Positions 35,293 through 47,340 of a DNA stretch of 64,000 nucleotides are shown piece after piece. The translations under genes and the position numbers were made by a program. Positions within the stretch are counted from its first letter, which is position 1; every line of letters starts with the position of its first letter. The stretch lies in assembly GCA_038030265.1 (NCBI GenBank), contig CM075943.1, positions 7,874,001-7,938,000 on the forward strand, given 5' to 3'. The notes below the pieces were generated by a model. The model was given only the letters and a program-made list of their open reading frames with translations, was not told the DNA's origin and did not search any database. This stretch comes from Corythucha ciliata (Eukaryota > Arthropoda > Insecta > Hemiptera > Tingidae).

Positions 35293-36830
35293 AGGACTGG
35301 ATTTTCGGAGCTTATGATTCTAGCAGCCACATCTAAATTTGGTGTGTTAAGCTTGGTGGAGACCTGGCTCAGACAGGAACAGCTTGAGCTTTATAGATTA
35401 CCTGGTTACGTTGTAGCTCATGCGTATTGCCGCTCTTTTTCTCAGCATAGTGGTTGTTGTACTTTCGTGAAAGAGGGCGTAAACGGTCTAAGCATCAAGC
35501 GGGTTTTCTAGGTGTCTGCGTGTTTTCTAGAAGCGAGCAAACTCGCCATTTTGACTTTGTATCGTCATCCTTATTCGAGCGCTGCGAGGGAAACTTTTCT
35601 GGATCGACTTCAACAAGCTTTATCTCTAGTTACCGTTGGAAAATAGAGCTGTAGTTATATGCGCTGATTTCAACGTGAATTTTCTTGTCCATAGTGTCAT
35701 CAGACAGCGTCTTCTGCACTTGCTAGAATATTTTGGCCTCCGTATTGTTTTTAACAACGAAATTTCCCGCCTTTTTAGTGGCACCTGTCCTGACAACATA
35801 GCCACTTCTTTGTCAGTTTCTAACACGTCGTGATCAATTTGTTCGGGTTTGTTTTCGGATCACCTCGCCTTGGAATTAAGTTGTTTTGGGCTAGTAGAGT
35901 CGTCAACTTCGCTAACCTTGCCGGTCATAAACCGATTTGTTTCCCCAAAGGGAACTGTGGCACTGCGTGATTTCAAATGGCTTGAGTTTTACGGCGGCGA
36001 GCTATTTTTTCTGTGTGCTCAAGATGTTTGAGGAGTCAAGTTTTCCACTGCGAGAATCACGTAAGTTACGTAAACGTAACGGCTTTCGACCTCGTTGACC
36101 ATTACCTCTTACTTCGAATGTTGGAATTCTTTGATTTTGAGTCTTCTGTTCTCGAGCTGATGGCATCGTATTTGCATGAACGTTATCAGTGCGTGGCTTA
36201 TAATGGGGAATTCTCTGATTTTAGACTTGTCCTCTTGGGAGCCCCACAGGGTTCCGTCCTCGGTCCCCTTCTATTCATCGAATAGAAGAATCGGAATTCC
36301 GAATGACTCGGAATTCTGTTTTTCTCCTCACATAAAATGTTTTTTGTACGCCGACGATACTACTCTGACATATTCTAAAAATGGCAGCAGTGAAGAGTGC
36401 GTTAAAATCGTACGAGACTAGTGCCAAGTCAATGGCCTCTGTTTTTGAATAACAATACAACACAGAGTCTTTAAGTGAGTTTGAAACGTTCGAACGGCCA
36501 TTCTAATAATGTTGTTTGTGTCCTAGCAGGCTTCGCTTTGGGTTCTTCTAAGGATTGAGACCCTTATGTTGACGGTCTCTTGGCTAAACTGTCTCTCGCG
36601 GTCTTTTCATACTCCGTCGGCTAAAGTCTTCACTGGATGAAATGGCTCTCCTTAAAGGTCTACTTCGGGTTTTTTTCATAGCCATCTTACACATGGAACA
36701 ATATTGTGGGGAAACTTTGGGCATGCATTGAAAGTGTTTAAACTGCAGAAAAAGACTGTAAGGCTACTGAAAGGCTTTGGGTCGAGGGAGTCCTGTCGAG
36801 GTTCTTTTAGGGATCTACGCTTCAAGAAAT
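35293..36830 (+). pseudogene. LINE endonuclease-RT fragment, plus strand, copy B
   Basis: Counterpart of 19270-20800 with the same internal deletion and the same motif order (VETWLRQEQ, ADFNVNFL, GAPQGSVLGPLLF, YADD). It retains 10 bp near 36400 that copy A lost. Inactive. Confidence 0.8.
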
Positions 36831-38198
36831 AAATAAATAATACCACCAATGAGCTCGAAGTCTGTGAAATTGCAAATTTTGGGTCTGAACATTCACGAAA
36901 GTGCCACTTCTGGTCTTTATGTACGTAAAATTGCAAGCCTTGGTGCTTTTTAGTTTTGTTTTTTTTTGTAAACACACGGATCCTGGGCCAACCCAGCTGC
37001 AATAGCACTCAAAGCATTGACGAATAGCCACATCTAGCGATTTCCTAATCTTAACTACAAAATTGACGTTTTCTCGCAGCTTAATTCGAATTCAATAGCG
37101 CCAATTAGCTGTTAACATTGAGAAAAAGCGCTAAAATTAGGACAAATCAACGCGCAAATTCGTGTCTTCTGAAAGGTATACTTTATGAAGCTAAACCAGA
37201 AAGATGCCATATTGAAGGATGCGTGTAGGTCCGCCAGTGATCCGTAAAAAGACGGATATAATTACAGCTCTAATAGCTAGCTGGAAAACCTTATTACTAT
37301 TTTGAAACAACAAGGAATTTTGGATTTTCTTCATGGCAAAAACCATAGCGTCTTGGGACTATAATCCGTAAGCGAAGAATAAAGTGAAATGAATTCAATG
37401 AAGGGGGAAAAAGTAGGGCATATTCTCTCTTTTTCCTTAAATCCTGGGCTATGTGAAACTGCCACAGGAATGACTTTAATGAAAATTCTTCCACGCTCTT
37501 TTAACCTATAGTATGAGGGTTGGTCCTAACTGCACAAAGAGGTGGGAGAGGGAACGTTGCGGATTTGCCTATACTAGTAATAAGGTATGGTCGTATCTTC
37601 GCGAAAAAAACATGTTGGAGTTCATCTTGAGTGAGCCCTTGCTGCTATTTCATTATTCGTGCGCACGGTTTCTCTAATTATTACTAATTCTTAAGCAAGT
37701 ATCCCAGAGTGCATTTGTTCCTGCAAGAATGCATTCATGTTCTCAAAAAAGTATGATCTCTATGGTTGTTGATTGGATAGCATTATTATTATGCGCTTTT
37801 CAATAAACATTACCACACGCAAGGAAATAACAAGATACTGAAGAATCGCTTGAAAAAACCTGTGAACTTGGATACGTAAAAGTTATTATTTTGTCAACAA
37901 AAGCACACAGGGAAAAAGTGAACACAGCATTATCATTTATAATACGATACCTCGCCAATGCAAGGTAAATTTGAATTTGAAAAAAAAACCGACCCACGGG
38001 CGAAATCGTTTGTTTGGCGCCATTTTTAGTCTTAATGGGGAGTCATTCCAAAAGGTTCACAATAAGCGTAAAAGTCAAATTTGGAGTTACAGTAGCCATA
38101 CACGTTTCTGGGTGTGGCTAATGACGCTTTATCGGGGTGTGGAATTAGTACATTTCATAACAAGTGCGGAAAGTAAGAAATATCGTGCGAGTCTATAT

Positions 38199-38726
38199 GT
38201 CTGTTCGCGAAAAAAAAAGTTCAGTGTAGTGCAGGACAGGGCAGGGCAAGCTGGGGCAGCTGGGTGCAGGAGTGGGCAGGAGAATTTTCACGGGAACGCT
38301 TTCTCTTTCAGTGCAGGCTGGTGCAAATTCATAACAGTCTTGTTGCCTTCTCTTTTTCTTGTTAAACAGAATAAGACGTAGGCTCACCCGACACAACATA
38401 CTGCATACAACATACACATAGTTTTGATTAACTCGAATTGAAGAAGTTTATTCAAATTACTACTACCGGCCTAAACGCCGAGATTGAATGAAGTGAACAA
38501 GAATGAGAAGGAAAGAAGGTAACGGGACCGTTACATTTATCAAAAAACTTGGAGTAACTTGAGGCAGGCTGGTGCAGCACAGAATTCATCGCGAACGCCC
38601 TACACTCGCTACACCAGCTGCCCCAGCTTGTCCAAGCCTGCACTCACTTCTCAGGAAAAGCATTTAGGGTGCTCTGGTGCGCACTAGTGCACCCTGGTGC
38701 GCCCCAGAGCAGGTTCGCGAACAGAC
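38199..38726. mobile_element. G-rich foldback/MITE, copy B
   Basis: Same element as 22170-22695. GTCTGTTCGCGAA (38199-38211) is inverted at 38714-38726. Differs from copy A by a few bases. Confidence 0.7.
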
Positions 38727-39139
38727 CTTATTACACGAGCATATATTTCACTTTCCGACGAGTAATGAACGACGTTTTTCGCACGACGATGGGGAATTTA
38801 TAGGCAGGTACTCATTCTGGAAATGTTATGGTATTTACGTGAGAAACCCAAATACAGTGAACAAACCAACAGGCACAGACAGGAAGAGGAACAAACAAAA
38901 AACAATAACAATAACGTCATATCACAGAATACAAGTTGAGACCTTCAAGAGAACATAATCTGTGGACAGCAAACATTGGTTAACTGTAAAAAAAAAAAGA
39001 AAAGCCAAATCAGATGTTCTCCTAACACACACCCCCGTGCCTTTTTCGTTTTTTCCGCACGGGTTGACGAAAACAGACACTTTCGAGGGAGGTTTTCAGT
39101 GCGGTTCTCTTCACTTCCCGTGCAACTCGTGCGAAAAAT

Positions 39140-39724
39140 GCCTTTATGTGCCTTGAAAAAATAGCTAAACTGACGATTGGCGTCATAAAAATGTTTGAAC
39201 TGCCGATTTCTACTCTGAAAATGGCAAAACCGTGCAATCGCGCTCTGAAAATGGTCATATAGACTGCTCCGCGCACACCATTCAAAATGACAAAACTGAC
39301 AAGTCATGTCATAAAATAACCAAACGCCCAAAATGCCCTAAAAAATTTCAATCTTCAAAGTGTTTCGCTCAAAAATAGTAAGACTGGTCATTCGCGCCCT
39401 TTGGAAAGCGATTCGCCCCTTGAAAGTGGCTAAACTGACTGATCTGCGCCAAAAAAGGCCATAGCAAAAGGCTGATGGCAAAAAAGGGCCATTGTGTCTC
39501 ATACTAAGACCCTAAAAAAACTGACTGAACTGAGAGATCCAAGCCTTGAAAATACTTAAACAGACGATCATGTGACCTGGAAGTGGCAAAAACGACCATT
39601 CGCGCTCCAAAAATGGCCTTGAAAATGGTTGAATTTTGTCCTATAAACTGTTAATATCATCCTTGAAACTGTCAATTTCGACCTAGATACTATCAATTTA
39701 CTCCTACATTACTGCCAATTTTTT
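39140..39724. repeat. family 1 phrase array, copy B, left of the large insertion
   Basis: Same as 23105-23687. It is bounded on the right by the octamer CTTACAAA (39725-39732) and resumes after the second octamer at 48596. Confidence 0.65.
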
Positions 39725-40168
39725 CTTACAAATAGGGATGGAATCGGGCCGGGCCGGGCTTCGACTCAAAATCGGCCCGGCCCGAGGCCAGACGTTTGCG
39801 GCCCGGCCCGAAGCCCGGCCCGAGTTTTTTACGCTTGCATAAATAGAGCATAAATCTGCACTCAAATGCAATGGCTAAACAGCCCGCATTCCACCAATCA
39901 CATGTACTTCGAGAGCGAGGAAAAAACACCAAATATGTGAGGGAGAAGAATTTTTCACAAAAGCACGCCTTTGCCTTGAACAAACGCTCGCTGTGTGGCT
40001 GTTGAGCTTTTTCGATTCACACACTCTGGTGGACATTTCTCCCACAAGTCGGTGGGGGGGGGGATTGGACTAGACTCACGTCTCCAAGGGTAGCACAATA
40101 AGCTACCTATAGGCTTCCTTGCTAAGGGGAAATTGCCCCCGCCCACCAGATGAGATTGACCAGACGTA

Positions 40169-40528
40169 GACTTGAGCTTTTTGGTGAAAAGAGGTAATCT
40201 CTCCATGTTTAAAGAGTCTTTATTTCTTAATTTGTGACCGTGGTTTCGGTCGACTATACCATCTTCAGATAAGGTTTAGGGCGTAAAAACCACTCTCGCC
40301 ACATGACTTTTACTAAAACGAGCCGTGATCACAGGCTACACATGAGCCTGTCGGATTAGCCTGTGATCACTGCTCGTTTTACTGAAAGTCGTGTGAAGAG
40401 GGTGGTTCTTACGCCCCAAACTTTGTCTGAAGATGGTCTAGCTCTACTGGACCGAAACGATGGTCACGAATTAATAAAGACACTTCAAACGTGGAGAGAT
40501 TAGCCTTTTTCACCAAAAAACTTGAGTC
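40169..40528. repeat. long foldback repeat, copy B
   Basis: Same inverted arrangement as 24140-24499, with near-perfect arms of about 165 bp around a 20-nt loop. Confidence 0.8.
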
Positions 40529-40668
40529 ATCCAAACTGCACTATCTCACCTCGCATCAATACAATGAGACGATCAATGAGATTGAAAAACGCTCGTCTCC
40601 AGGAAATTCCGCACTCGCGTATGATCTTGCTTTCCTACATAAGTCGTCGAAAAAGCGAGAATTTTCAA

Positions 40669-42421
40669 TAGTGATGAGCAAAAATGGTCTTGGTCTTCTC
40701 GCGAGACTCTTGCAGCAAGACCAAGACTAAGACGCAAGACCAAGACTCTCTAACGGCTGCAAGACCAAGACTTGAAATGCAAGACCAAGACTTTCTACAA
40801 GACCTTACGAACATGTCTTGCGCGAGACCAAGACTGTGTTGCAAGAGTCTCGCGAGTCTTGCAAAAAGAAGTTCTGCTTTTAAAAACCGAATTTTGTGGA
40901 TTTTGCTCTTCCAAGAACACATTTTGCTGATTTGGCTCCTTTAAAACCTAGTTTTGGCGATTTTTGCATCATCGCAAAAACACATTTTCGTGGCTTTAGC
41001 TCTTTATTTATTCTAGGAAGAAAAAGAAGAAATGAAGGAGGGAAGAAGGTTTTCGGTTGGTTCCAAAAAGAACGACATTTTGTGATTTTGGATTTTTCTA
41101 ACCCCAATTTCACCGGAAATTTTCAGTCTGCCATCACAAAAGTCTCAGAATTGGCACCTACAAAATCCAATTTCACAGATTCTTGCCATTTTGGACTCCG
41201 CAATTTCGCGAATTTACCCGTTATTAAATACCAAATTACGTAGTTTTAGCTCTTATTGAAATCAGTTTTTTACAGATTTGGCTCTTCAGAAAACTTATTT
41301 AGCTCTTTTCAAACCCCAAGTTCTGGATTTGGCTCAATTCAAACCCAAATATAAATGCCCCAATTTTTGTATATTTAAACTCTTTCAAAACGTAATTTCG
41401 TGAATTTGGCTCCTTCAAAAACTCACAGATGTTTGCCATATAAAAACAAACGTGAGTTTGGCTCTTTCTGAAATCTGTTCCACGGGATCGGCTATTTATA
41501 AAAACTAAATAGTCGAAAAACGAAAAAAACTAATTTCGTGATTTTGGCGCTCAACCATATTTTCGCTCTTCCACAACCAAATGTCACTGATTTTGCCCCT
41601 TTGATACCAAACTTCACGGATTTTAGCCATTTAAATTTCCAGCCATTCTAATTTCGCGCATTTTTATTATTTAAAAAAAAAAAATCGATTTTTGTGGCCT
41701 TTGTTCTTTCTGGAATCAGTTATACAGATTTCGCTGTTTCGAAAACCAAATGTTGCTCTTCCAAAAAAGAAATTCACGGATTTGGCTGGTTCAAATACCA
41801 AATTTCGTCATTTCGGCCATCGGCTCTCATATACGTCAGTTTCGTGGATTTCCGCTCTTTCATAGTCAAATTTTGCGAATTTGGCTCCTAAAAACTCCAG
41901 TTTTTGGAAGTTTTGCTATTTCAAAAGCCAAATTCACATCCGCGCGTTAAAACCCAATTTCTTGGATTTGGCACCTTAAAACCAATTTCGGCGATTTACG
42001 CTTTATTAAAATCAGCTGTTCCTTACCAGATGGACAGGTTTGGTTCGTTCAAAAAAGTAATTCAGCTCATTTGAAACCCAAATTTCGTTATTTTGGCCTT
42101 CTCAAACCACACATGGTTGCAGAAGGGTGGGGCAGGTTACATTTTTTTCAGTATACGGCGAGATATGAAGGAAAAATACGAAGAACATCCAAAAATATCG
42201 GAGGTGGGGATAAATGAATAAAACTGAAAAAAAGAAATTTTTCATTTCATAAGTCCCGAACTAGGTTGTTTTTCAGTTGTTTTTTCGATATGCAATGCAA
42301 TTGTTTCCTTCAAAAAGAACAACAAAAACAAAAAACGAAAGACAGACCACTCGAAGTAAATACGAAAAAAATTGAATCAACAAAGCAAGACCAGCAAGAC
42401 TCTTGCCTTTCCTCATTACTA
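40669..42421. mobile_element. hAT-like element with family 3 phrase array (TSD ATTTTCAA)
   Basis: Ends TAGTGATGAGCAAAAATGG and, inverted, TAGTAATGAGGAAAGGC. Perfect octamers ATTTTCAA lie at 40661-40668 and 42422-42429. The left subterminal region has four exact GCAAGACCAAGACT words (40715, 40734, 40759, 40779) and an inverted TCGCGAGACTCTTGC pair. The right end has GCAAGACCAGCAAGACTCTT. 40870-42100 is an array of ~30-31-bp phrases (CCAAATTTCGTGGATTTGGC with a TTCAAAAA lead). There is no ORF of note. Confidence 0.8.
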
Positions 42422-42788
42422 ATTTTCAAGATAAAAGTTTATGTGGGTTTTACAGTTATTTCAGGAGTGAAACATGAAAAAAGATCGTACGCACGTGCAG
42501 AATCTCCTGGAGATTTAAATGAGGCCTTGATATCCAGGATTGGTGCAGAAATACGGAATAATTTTACGGAACCTACAATTTTCCGATTTTCGTGGTGATA
42601 TTTTACGTAATGCCGAGTAAGCGACGTATGCTTGGAGGGGGTCCCGGAAACACATGTACAAGTCTCCCTTAACCGCGTACAGTTGAACAATTAACAGGGA
42701 ATTTTGCGTCCTGTTCCTCCACAAAAACTGACAGCACAAACGACAGACCAAAGCAGTGGCGTTACGAACGATCCATGCGCTTGGGGAT
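42422..42788. other. interior DNA of the composite element
   Basis: Includes the right octamer of the nested element and ends with TTGGGGAT (42781-42788). A minus-strand frame at 42439-42690 ends in a Cys/His-containing stretch (SKHTSLTRHYVKYHHE) that loosely recalls a zinc finger. I do not consider that sufficient for a transposase call. Confidence 0.35.
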
Positions 42789-43140
42789 CAGGGGTGGGCA
42801 AAATACTTTGAAAATGTATTTTAAATACAAAGCCCAAAATACTTTCAAAAATGTATTTTAAATACTGAAATACAAATACTTTTTGAATTGTATTTTGAAT
42901 AAAATACAAATACAATTTAAAATACTTTTCAAAAATTCGATTTCGACGGCAGATAGTGCGAAAAACACGAAAAATAAATAATTCAAAAATATCAGGTCCT
43001 TCAATAGACAAGTTGACAAAATATAGCAGCGCGAAATGGCGCTGCGCCGCGATGCGCAAAGAAAAGTAGGCAATTTGTCACGAAGTAATTAGTACCGAAC
43101 CGGCGAGCACTGGTGGATCGTGAGCTGAAAAGGAGGTGAG

Positions 43141-43510
43141 GTCACTCCCTAGGCCTTTTCCTAATTTTAGCCACGGCCTTTTCCATATATTGTAGGCAAA
43201 TTACCGCTATTTCCACAGTCTATCCGCTAAACAGCGCTTATGCCAAGTTTAAACTGCGAATTTCTCCATTTTAGCCGCGAATGAGTGCTTTTAGTCAACT
43301 TTAACAGCAAATTAGCGCTTTTCGCCGCAAATTAGCAACTGATTAGCGGGGTAATCCCCCCCCCCCACAATAAATACATAATATGCGCTTTTCCCCAAAT
43401 TTAGCAGCAAAGTAGATTTGGTATCTGTGAATCAGCGATGTTTCTTCAACTTTCCTCGAGTTGGCGTTTTCCACAATTTTAGCTGCAAATTAGCGATTTT
43501 TTCTAGCGGT
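43141..43510. repeat. family 2 phrase array, left of VAC14
   Basis: Phrases like TTTTAGCCGCGAATGAGTGC and CAAATTAGCGCTTTTCGCCG at a period near 29 bp, with a C-run near 43356. The array stops where the VAC14 5' untranslated sequence begins, at about 43520-43545. Confidence 0.6.
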
Positions 43511-43635
43511 TTACTTAGTATGAGCTGAAAATTACTCAACGTTTGAAGTGCTTCTCTGGAAAGGTCCGAGCTGTTTAATTGGTGTATGAGTTTTGATTTT
43601 AATAAAACTAAATGAATTTCGCTCGGTAGTAAGCC

Positions 43636-45528
43636 ATGTCCGAAAGAGAATACGCTCCTTTGAGCATTGCCTGCGTCCGGGCGTTGATAGACAAGCAGTA
43701 CGACAAGAGAAAGGCGGCGACTCTTGAGATTGAAAAAATGGTGAAAGAGTTTGTGGCCGTGAACAACACGGTTCAAATAAGGAAGCTCTTGAAAGTCTTG
43801 GGTACTGAATTCACCATGTCGCAAAATCAGAACTACAAAAGAGGCGGACTCATGGGCTTGGCTGGCGTGGCGCTTGCTCTTGGCAAAGACTCAGCGGAAT
43901 ATACCGAAGATCTTATTCGACCCATTCTCGCCAATTTCACGGACAGCGAGGGTCGAATGCGTTATTTCGCTTGCGAGGCTCTTTTCAATGTGGTCAAAGT
44001 CGCTCGGGGAGCCGTCCTACCCTACTTCGCCGATATTTTTACAGGGTTGAGTCGCCTGGCTGCCGACAATGATCCAATGGTCAAGAACGCTTCGAACATC
44101 TCGATAGATTGATGAAAGACATCGTCACCGAAAACGCCACGTTTGATCTAGTCGGTTTTATGCCTTTGCTGAGGGAAAGGCTTTATTCTAAAAATACTTT
44201 CGCTCGTCAGTACATCATATCGTGGGTTTCTGTATTGTACGCTGTTCCAGACATACAGCTCATCCTCTTTTTGCCTGAAATTCTCGATGGATTGTTTGTC
44301 ATGCTACCTGACGCCAATGTCAAACTTATGTGTGAAAATGTTTTGTCGGAGTTTCTTAGAAGCATCAACAAACATCCTTCTCAAGTTGATTTTTCTAAAA
44401 TGATCAATATTTTAATTAGTCATTCGCAAAACTCTGATGAAACGTTACAGCTGACGGCTTTGACTTGGATCAATGATTTCTTACGTCTATCAGGAGAAAA
44501 CATGCTACCTCACACATCTGGCGTATTATCGGCAATTCTACCATGTTTAGCATATGAGAGTGACAGTAAAAGGAGTATTAAAGAATTAGCGAAGAGTGTA
44601 AATTCTAGTCTCATGGATCTAATTGTGCCTAGCCTGGATGACGCCAGTCAAGAAAAAAACTCTTTGGACCTTCCATCTGTAGTTAGTGTACTGGAAAAAC
44701 AGTTGAGTCATTTCTCAGTGAACACCAGAGTTGCTAGCCTAAAATGGATTCATCATTTGCATTCACGAGTCCCCCAAAGCATGCTTGGGGACGCTCTGTT
44801 TCCGTCCCTTCTAAACTCACTATCAGACAATGCTGACGAAGTTGTTCAACAGGCCTTAACTGTTCTGGCTCAGATAATATCGACGCCCCAGCTCTGCCAT
44901 CGTCCACTCAAAAAATGTCTCCTTATTTCGATAAATTCCTCGTTAGTTTAGTAAAATTATTTAGGGAGGATCGACAACTTCTTGAAGAGCGAGGCTCCTT
45001 CATTATTCGACAGTTGTGCACGCTATTGAGCGCGGAGGATGTGTATAAAAATGCTGCTGAAATCATCAGCTCCGAAAAGGATTTGAAATTCGCACGAGTT
45101 ATGATCGACACGCTCAACACTATTCTTTTCACATCCTCCGAACTGTACCACTTGCGCACAAAATTGAAAAATGAATCCAGTTCCGATCTATTTGAAAGCC
45201 TGTACCCTTCCTGGTGTCACAACTCCGTGGCGACAATTTCATTATGCCTTTTAACTCACAATTACCAACACGTTTGCGATCTCATTATGATACTAGCTGG
45301 CTATGAAGTTACCGTCGAATTCCTCGCCGAAATCGACAGATTGATCCAGTTGATCGAATCACCCATATTTATGTATTTACGCCTCAAAACTACTACCTCA
45401 TTCGGTCAATGTACAGCCTTCTCATGCTGATTCCGCAATCTGAGACGTTTCATCTCCTTCGCCAAAGGCTCGAATGCATTCCTAAAGTTCAAGACCTTGC
45501 CAATGATAATAAGGTAACGCCGAATTGA
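43636..45528 (+). pseudogene. VAC14: VAC14 retrocopy (PIKfyve/Fab1 complex scaffold), intronless, frameshifted
   Basis: VAC14 is the HEAT-repeat scaffold that binds the PIKfyve/Fab1 kinase and the FIG4 phosphatase on endosomes to control PI(3,5)P2. The ATG at 43636 opens 158 residues matching the family N-terminus (ALEIEKMVKEFVAVNNTVQI, ACEALFNVVKVARGAVLP). A one-base loss near 44085-44100 shifts to 44109-44951 (MKDIVTENATFDLVGFMPLL). A second shift near 44890 leads to 44915-45430 (GSFIIRQLCTLL, MIDTLNTILFTSSELYHLR, SPIFMYLRL). A third, with a small deletion near 45380, leads to YYLIRSMYSLLMLIPQSETF and a stop at 45526-45528. No introns over 1.9 kb and a poly(A) tract 170 bp downstream indicate a processed retrocopy. 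The usual far C-terminus is missing. Confidence 0.9.
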
Positions 45529-45720
45529 AACAAGTACGCTAGTATTGAATTTGACAATCTGAGGAAGCATTTCATTTCGATTCAAGAACTTCATAAAACG
45601 TCAATATAACAGTAATTAATTTCAAATTAAATTTGTACATTCCACGTTGTTAATTATTACACGGCAATCAATGGTTAAAAAAATGAAATCTCACCGTGAA
45701 AAAAAAAAAAAAAAAAAAAA
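45529..45720 (+). other. 3' untranslated sequence and poly(A) tail of the VAC14 retrocopy
   Basis: An A-run of about 22 bases (45699-45720) follows 170 bp of AT-rich sequence. No AATAAA is visible in the last 40 bases. Directly after the run, TATATTAGCCGTAAAATTC returns to family 2 phrases. Confidence 0.75.
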
Positions 45721-47340
45721 TATATTAGCCGTAAAATTCTCGAAATGTTTACCACAAATTAGCATTTTTTGTTCACCGTAACCTTCACTGCGGAATAGTG
45801 ATTTCATCTCAGTTTTAGCCGCGAATTTGCGAGTTTTTCACTCATAGCCGTAAATTAGCGCTTTTTCGTAATTTTAGCAGTGCAGTAGCTATTTCTAGCC
45901 CGTGTATTAGCGAATGTTGTTCATTTTAGCTACGAATTGGCGTTTTCCGATTATTTACTGCAAATCGGCAATTCTTCCATTTTTTACAGTGAATTAGCAC
46001 TTTTTGTTTCAATTTAGGCTGAAAATTAACTTTTCTCTTTATTCTAGCCAGAATAATTACTGATTTTCTCTATATTTGCCGCAAATTGGCACCGCATTAG
46101 TAATTTTTTTCAATTTTAATCATATGTAGAATAGGGCTTCATCTCAGTTCTAGCCGTGAATCAGTGTTTTTTCTTTTACTTACAACCATTGAATTTGCCG
46201 TTTACCTCAATTTTAGTCACAAAGTTGTTGTCAGAAGGCGGAATTAGTAATTCCAACACACTTTATCCGCGATTATTTTCCTCAATTTTAGCCGTAAATT
46301 CGCGTTTTTTTCAACTTTAGCTGCTTTGAAGCGTTTCTATAATCTGTGAATTCGCGAATTACCTTAGTTTTTCAGCCACGAATTTGTGATTCCCTCAAAT
46401 TTTAGCCGGGAATAACACTTTTTTCCAATTTGAGCTGAAAACGAGAGTTTTTATTTATTTATGACAGGCTAATTATAGTGAATTTTTCAATTTTAGCTTG
46501 GTATTTTTTACACTTCAGTCCCACGTTGGCATTTTTCCTTCAATTTTTGCTATGCATTAGCGTTTATTGTTTAGTTTTAGCCTCGAACAGAAGCTACGCA
46601 TTTGCGTTTTGTCAATTTTTCAAGGTTTAGTGATTTTGTGGGTCGCGCTCTCTTCGGTATACAAAATAACGGCCAACGAAAAATTTAGAGATCTTTTTTA
46701 TAACGACAATGAAAAATTGGGAAAATACGAACTCGCGATCAATCTGACTAATGTTGTTTTTTTGACATAATATTTGTTATTTTAAAAAATAAAAATTGAG
46801 GTTTGTTAGCTGTTGGCACGCTACAACTTTAACCAATTTTGGCCACGGGTTAGCGCTTTTAATCAATTTTAGCAGTGCAGTAGGGATTCTTTCGTTTGTT
46901 TGGCGATTTTCATCTGCAGTTTAGCCATTTTTTAGCAGCCAATTAGCACTTTTTTCTCAGTTTGTTGAGTTGAAAATTAGTGTTTTTCTTAAAGTTGGCC
47001 CCGCTAATTAATATTTTTGTCAATTCTAGCCGCGTAGTTTTTTTTATAGGTTTTAGCCCGCGTGAGCAATTTTTTTCTACGGATTAGCGCTGTATTTCTC
47101 AGTTTGAGCCTCGATTCTTTCAGAAGCTATACAGATTTTCGTTTTCTCAATTTCAGCCGCGAATTATTGATTTTTCTTCATTTCAGCTGTGAAATAGCGT
47201 TTTCTGATAATTTTGCAGCAAATTAGCACATTATCTATTCTCTTTTTTTTTGTTTATTAATAGGCGATTTTTCACCATTTGAGTTGTGAATTTGCCATTT
47301 TGGTCCAGTTTGAACTCGAATTAGCGTCGTTTTTCGCAAT
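45721..47340. repeat. family 2 degenerate phrase array, right of VAC14
   Basis: More than fifty loosely similar phrases (AATTTTAGCCGCGAATTAGC, GCGCTTTTTTC) at a period near 29-30 bp, none identical to its neighbours. The short open frame at 46567-46770 is part of this array and not a gene. Confidence 0.65.

Larger units (their letters stand above)
29814..43892 (+). repeat. ~14-kb direct duplication, copy B
   Basis: Partner of 13556-27863, same orientation. B contains 31388-32597, which A lacks, and lacks the equivalent of 15384-16808. At the right end B continues uninterrupted into the rest of VAC14 and its carrier transposon, so B looks like the more complete version of this end. Confidence 0.9.

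Noticed and set aside
42439..42690. Possible zinc-finger transposase remnant on the minus strand
   Set aside because: Only a loose Cys/His pattern; spacing does not fit a BED or C2H2 finger, and no catalytic domain follows.
45500..45720. Target-site duplication of the VAC14 retrocopy
   Set aside because: TTAGTATGAGCTGAAAATTA near 43515 loosely resembles TTAGCCGTAAAATTC after the poly(A), but both are ordinary family 2 phrases, so it is not evidence.
46567..46770. 67-residue frame within the family 2 array
   Set aside because: Entirely made of array phrases and not conserved in neighbouring units.
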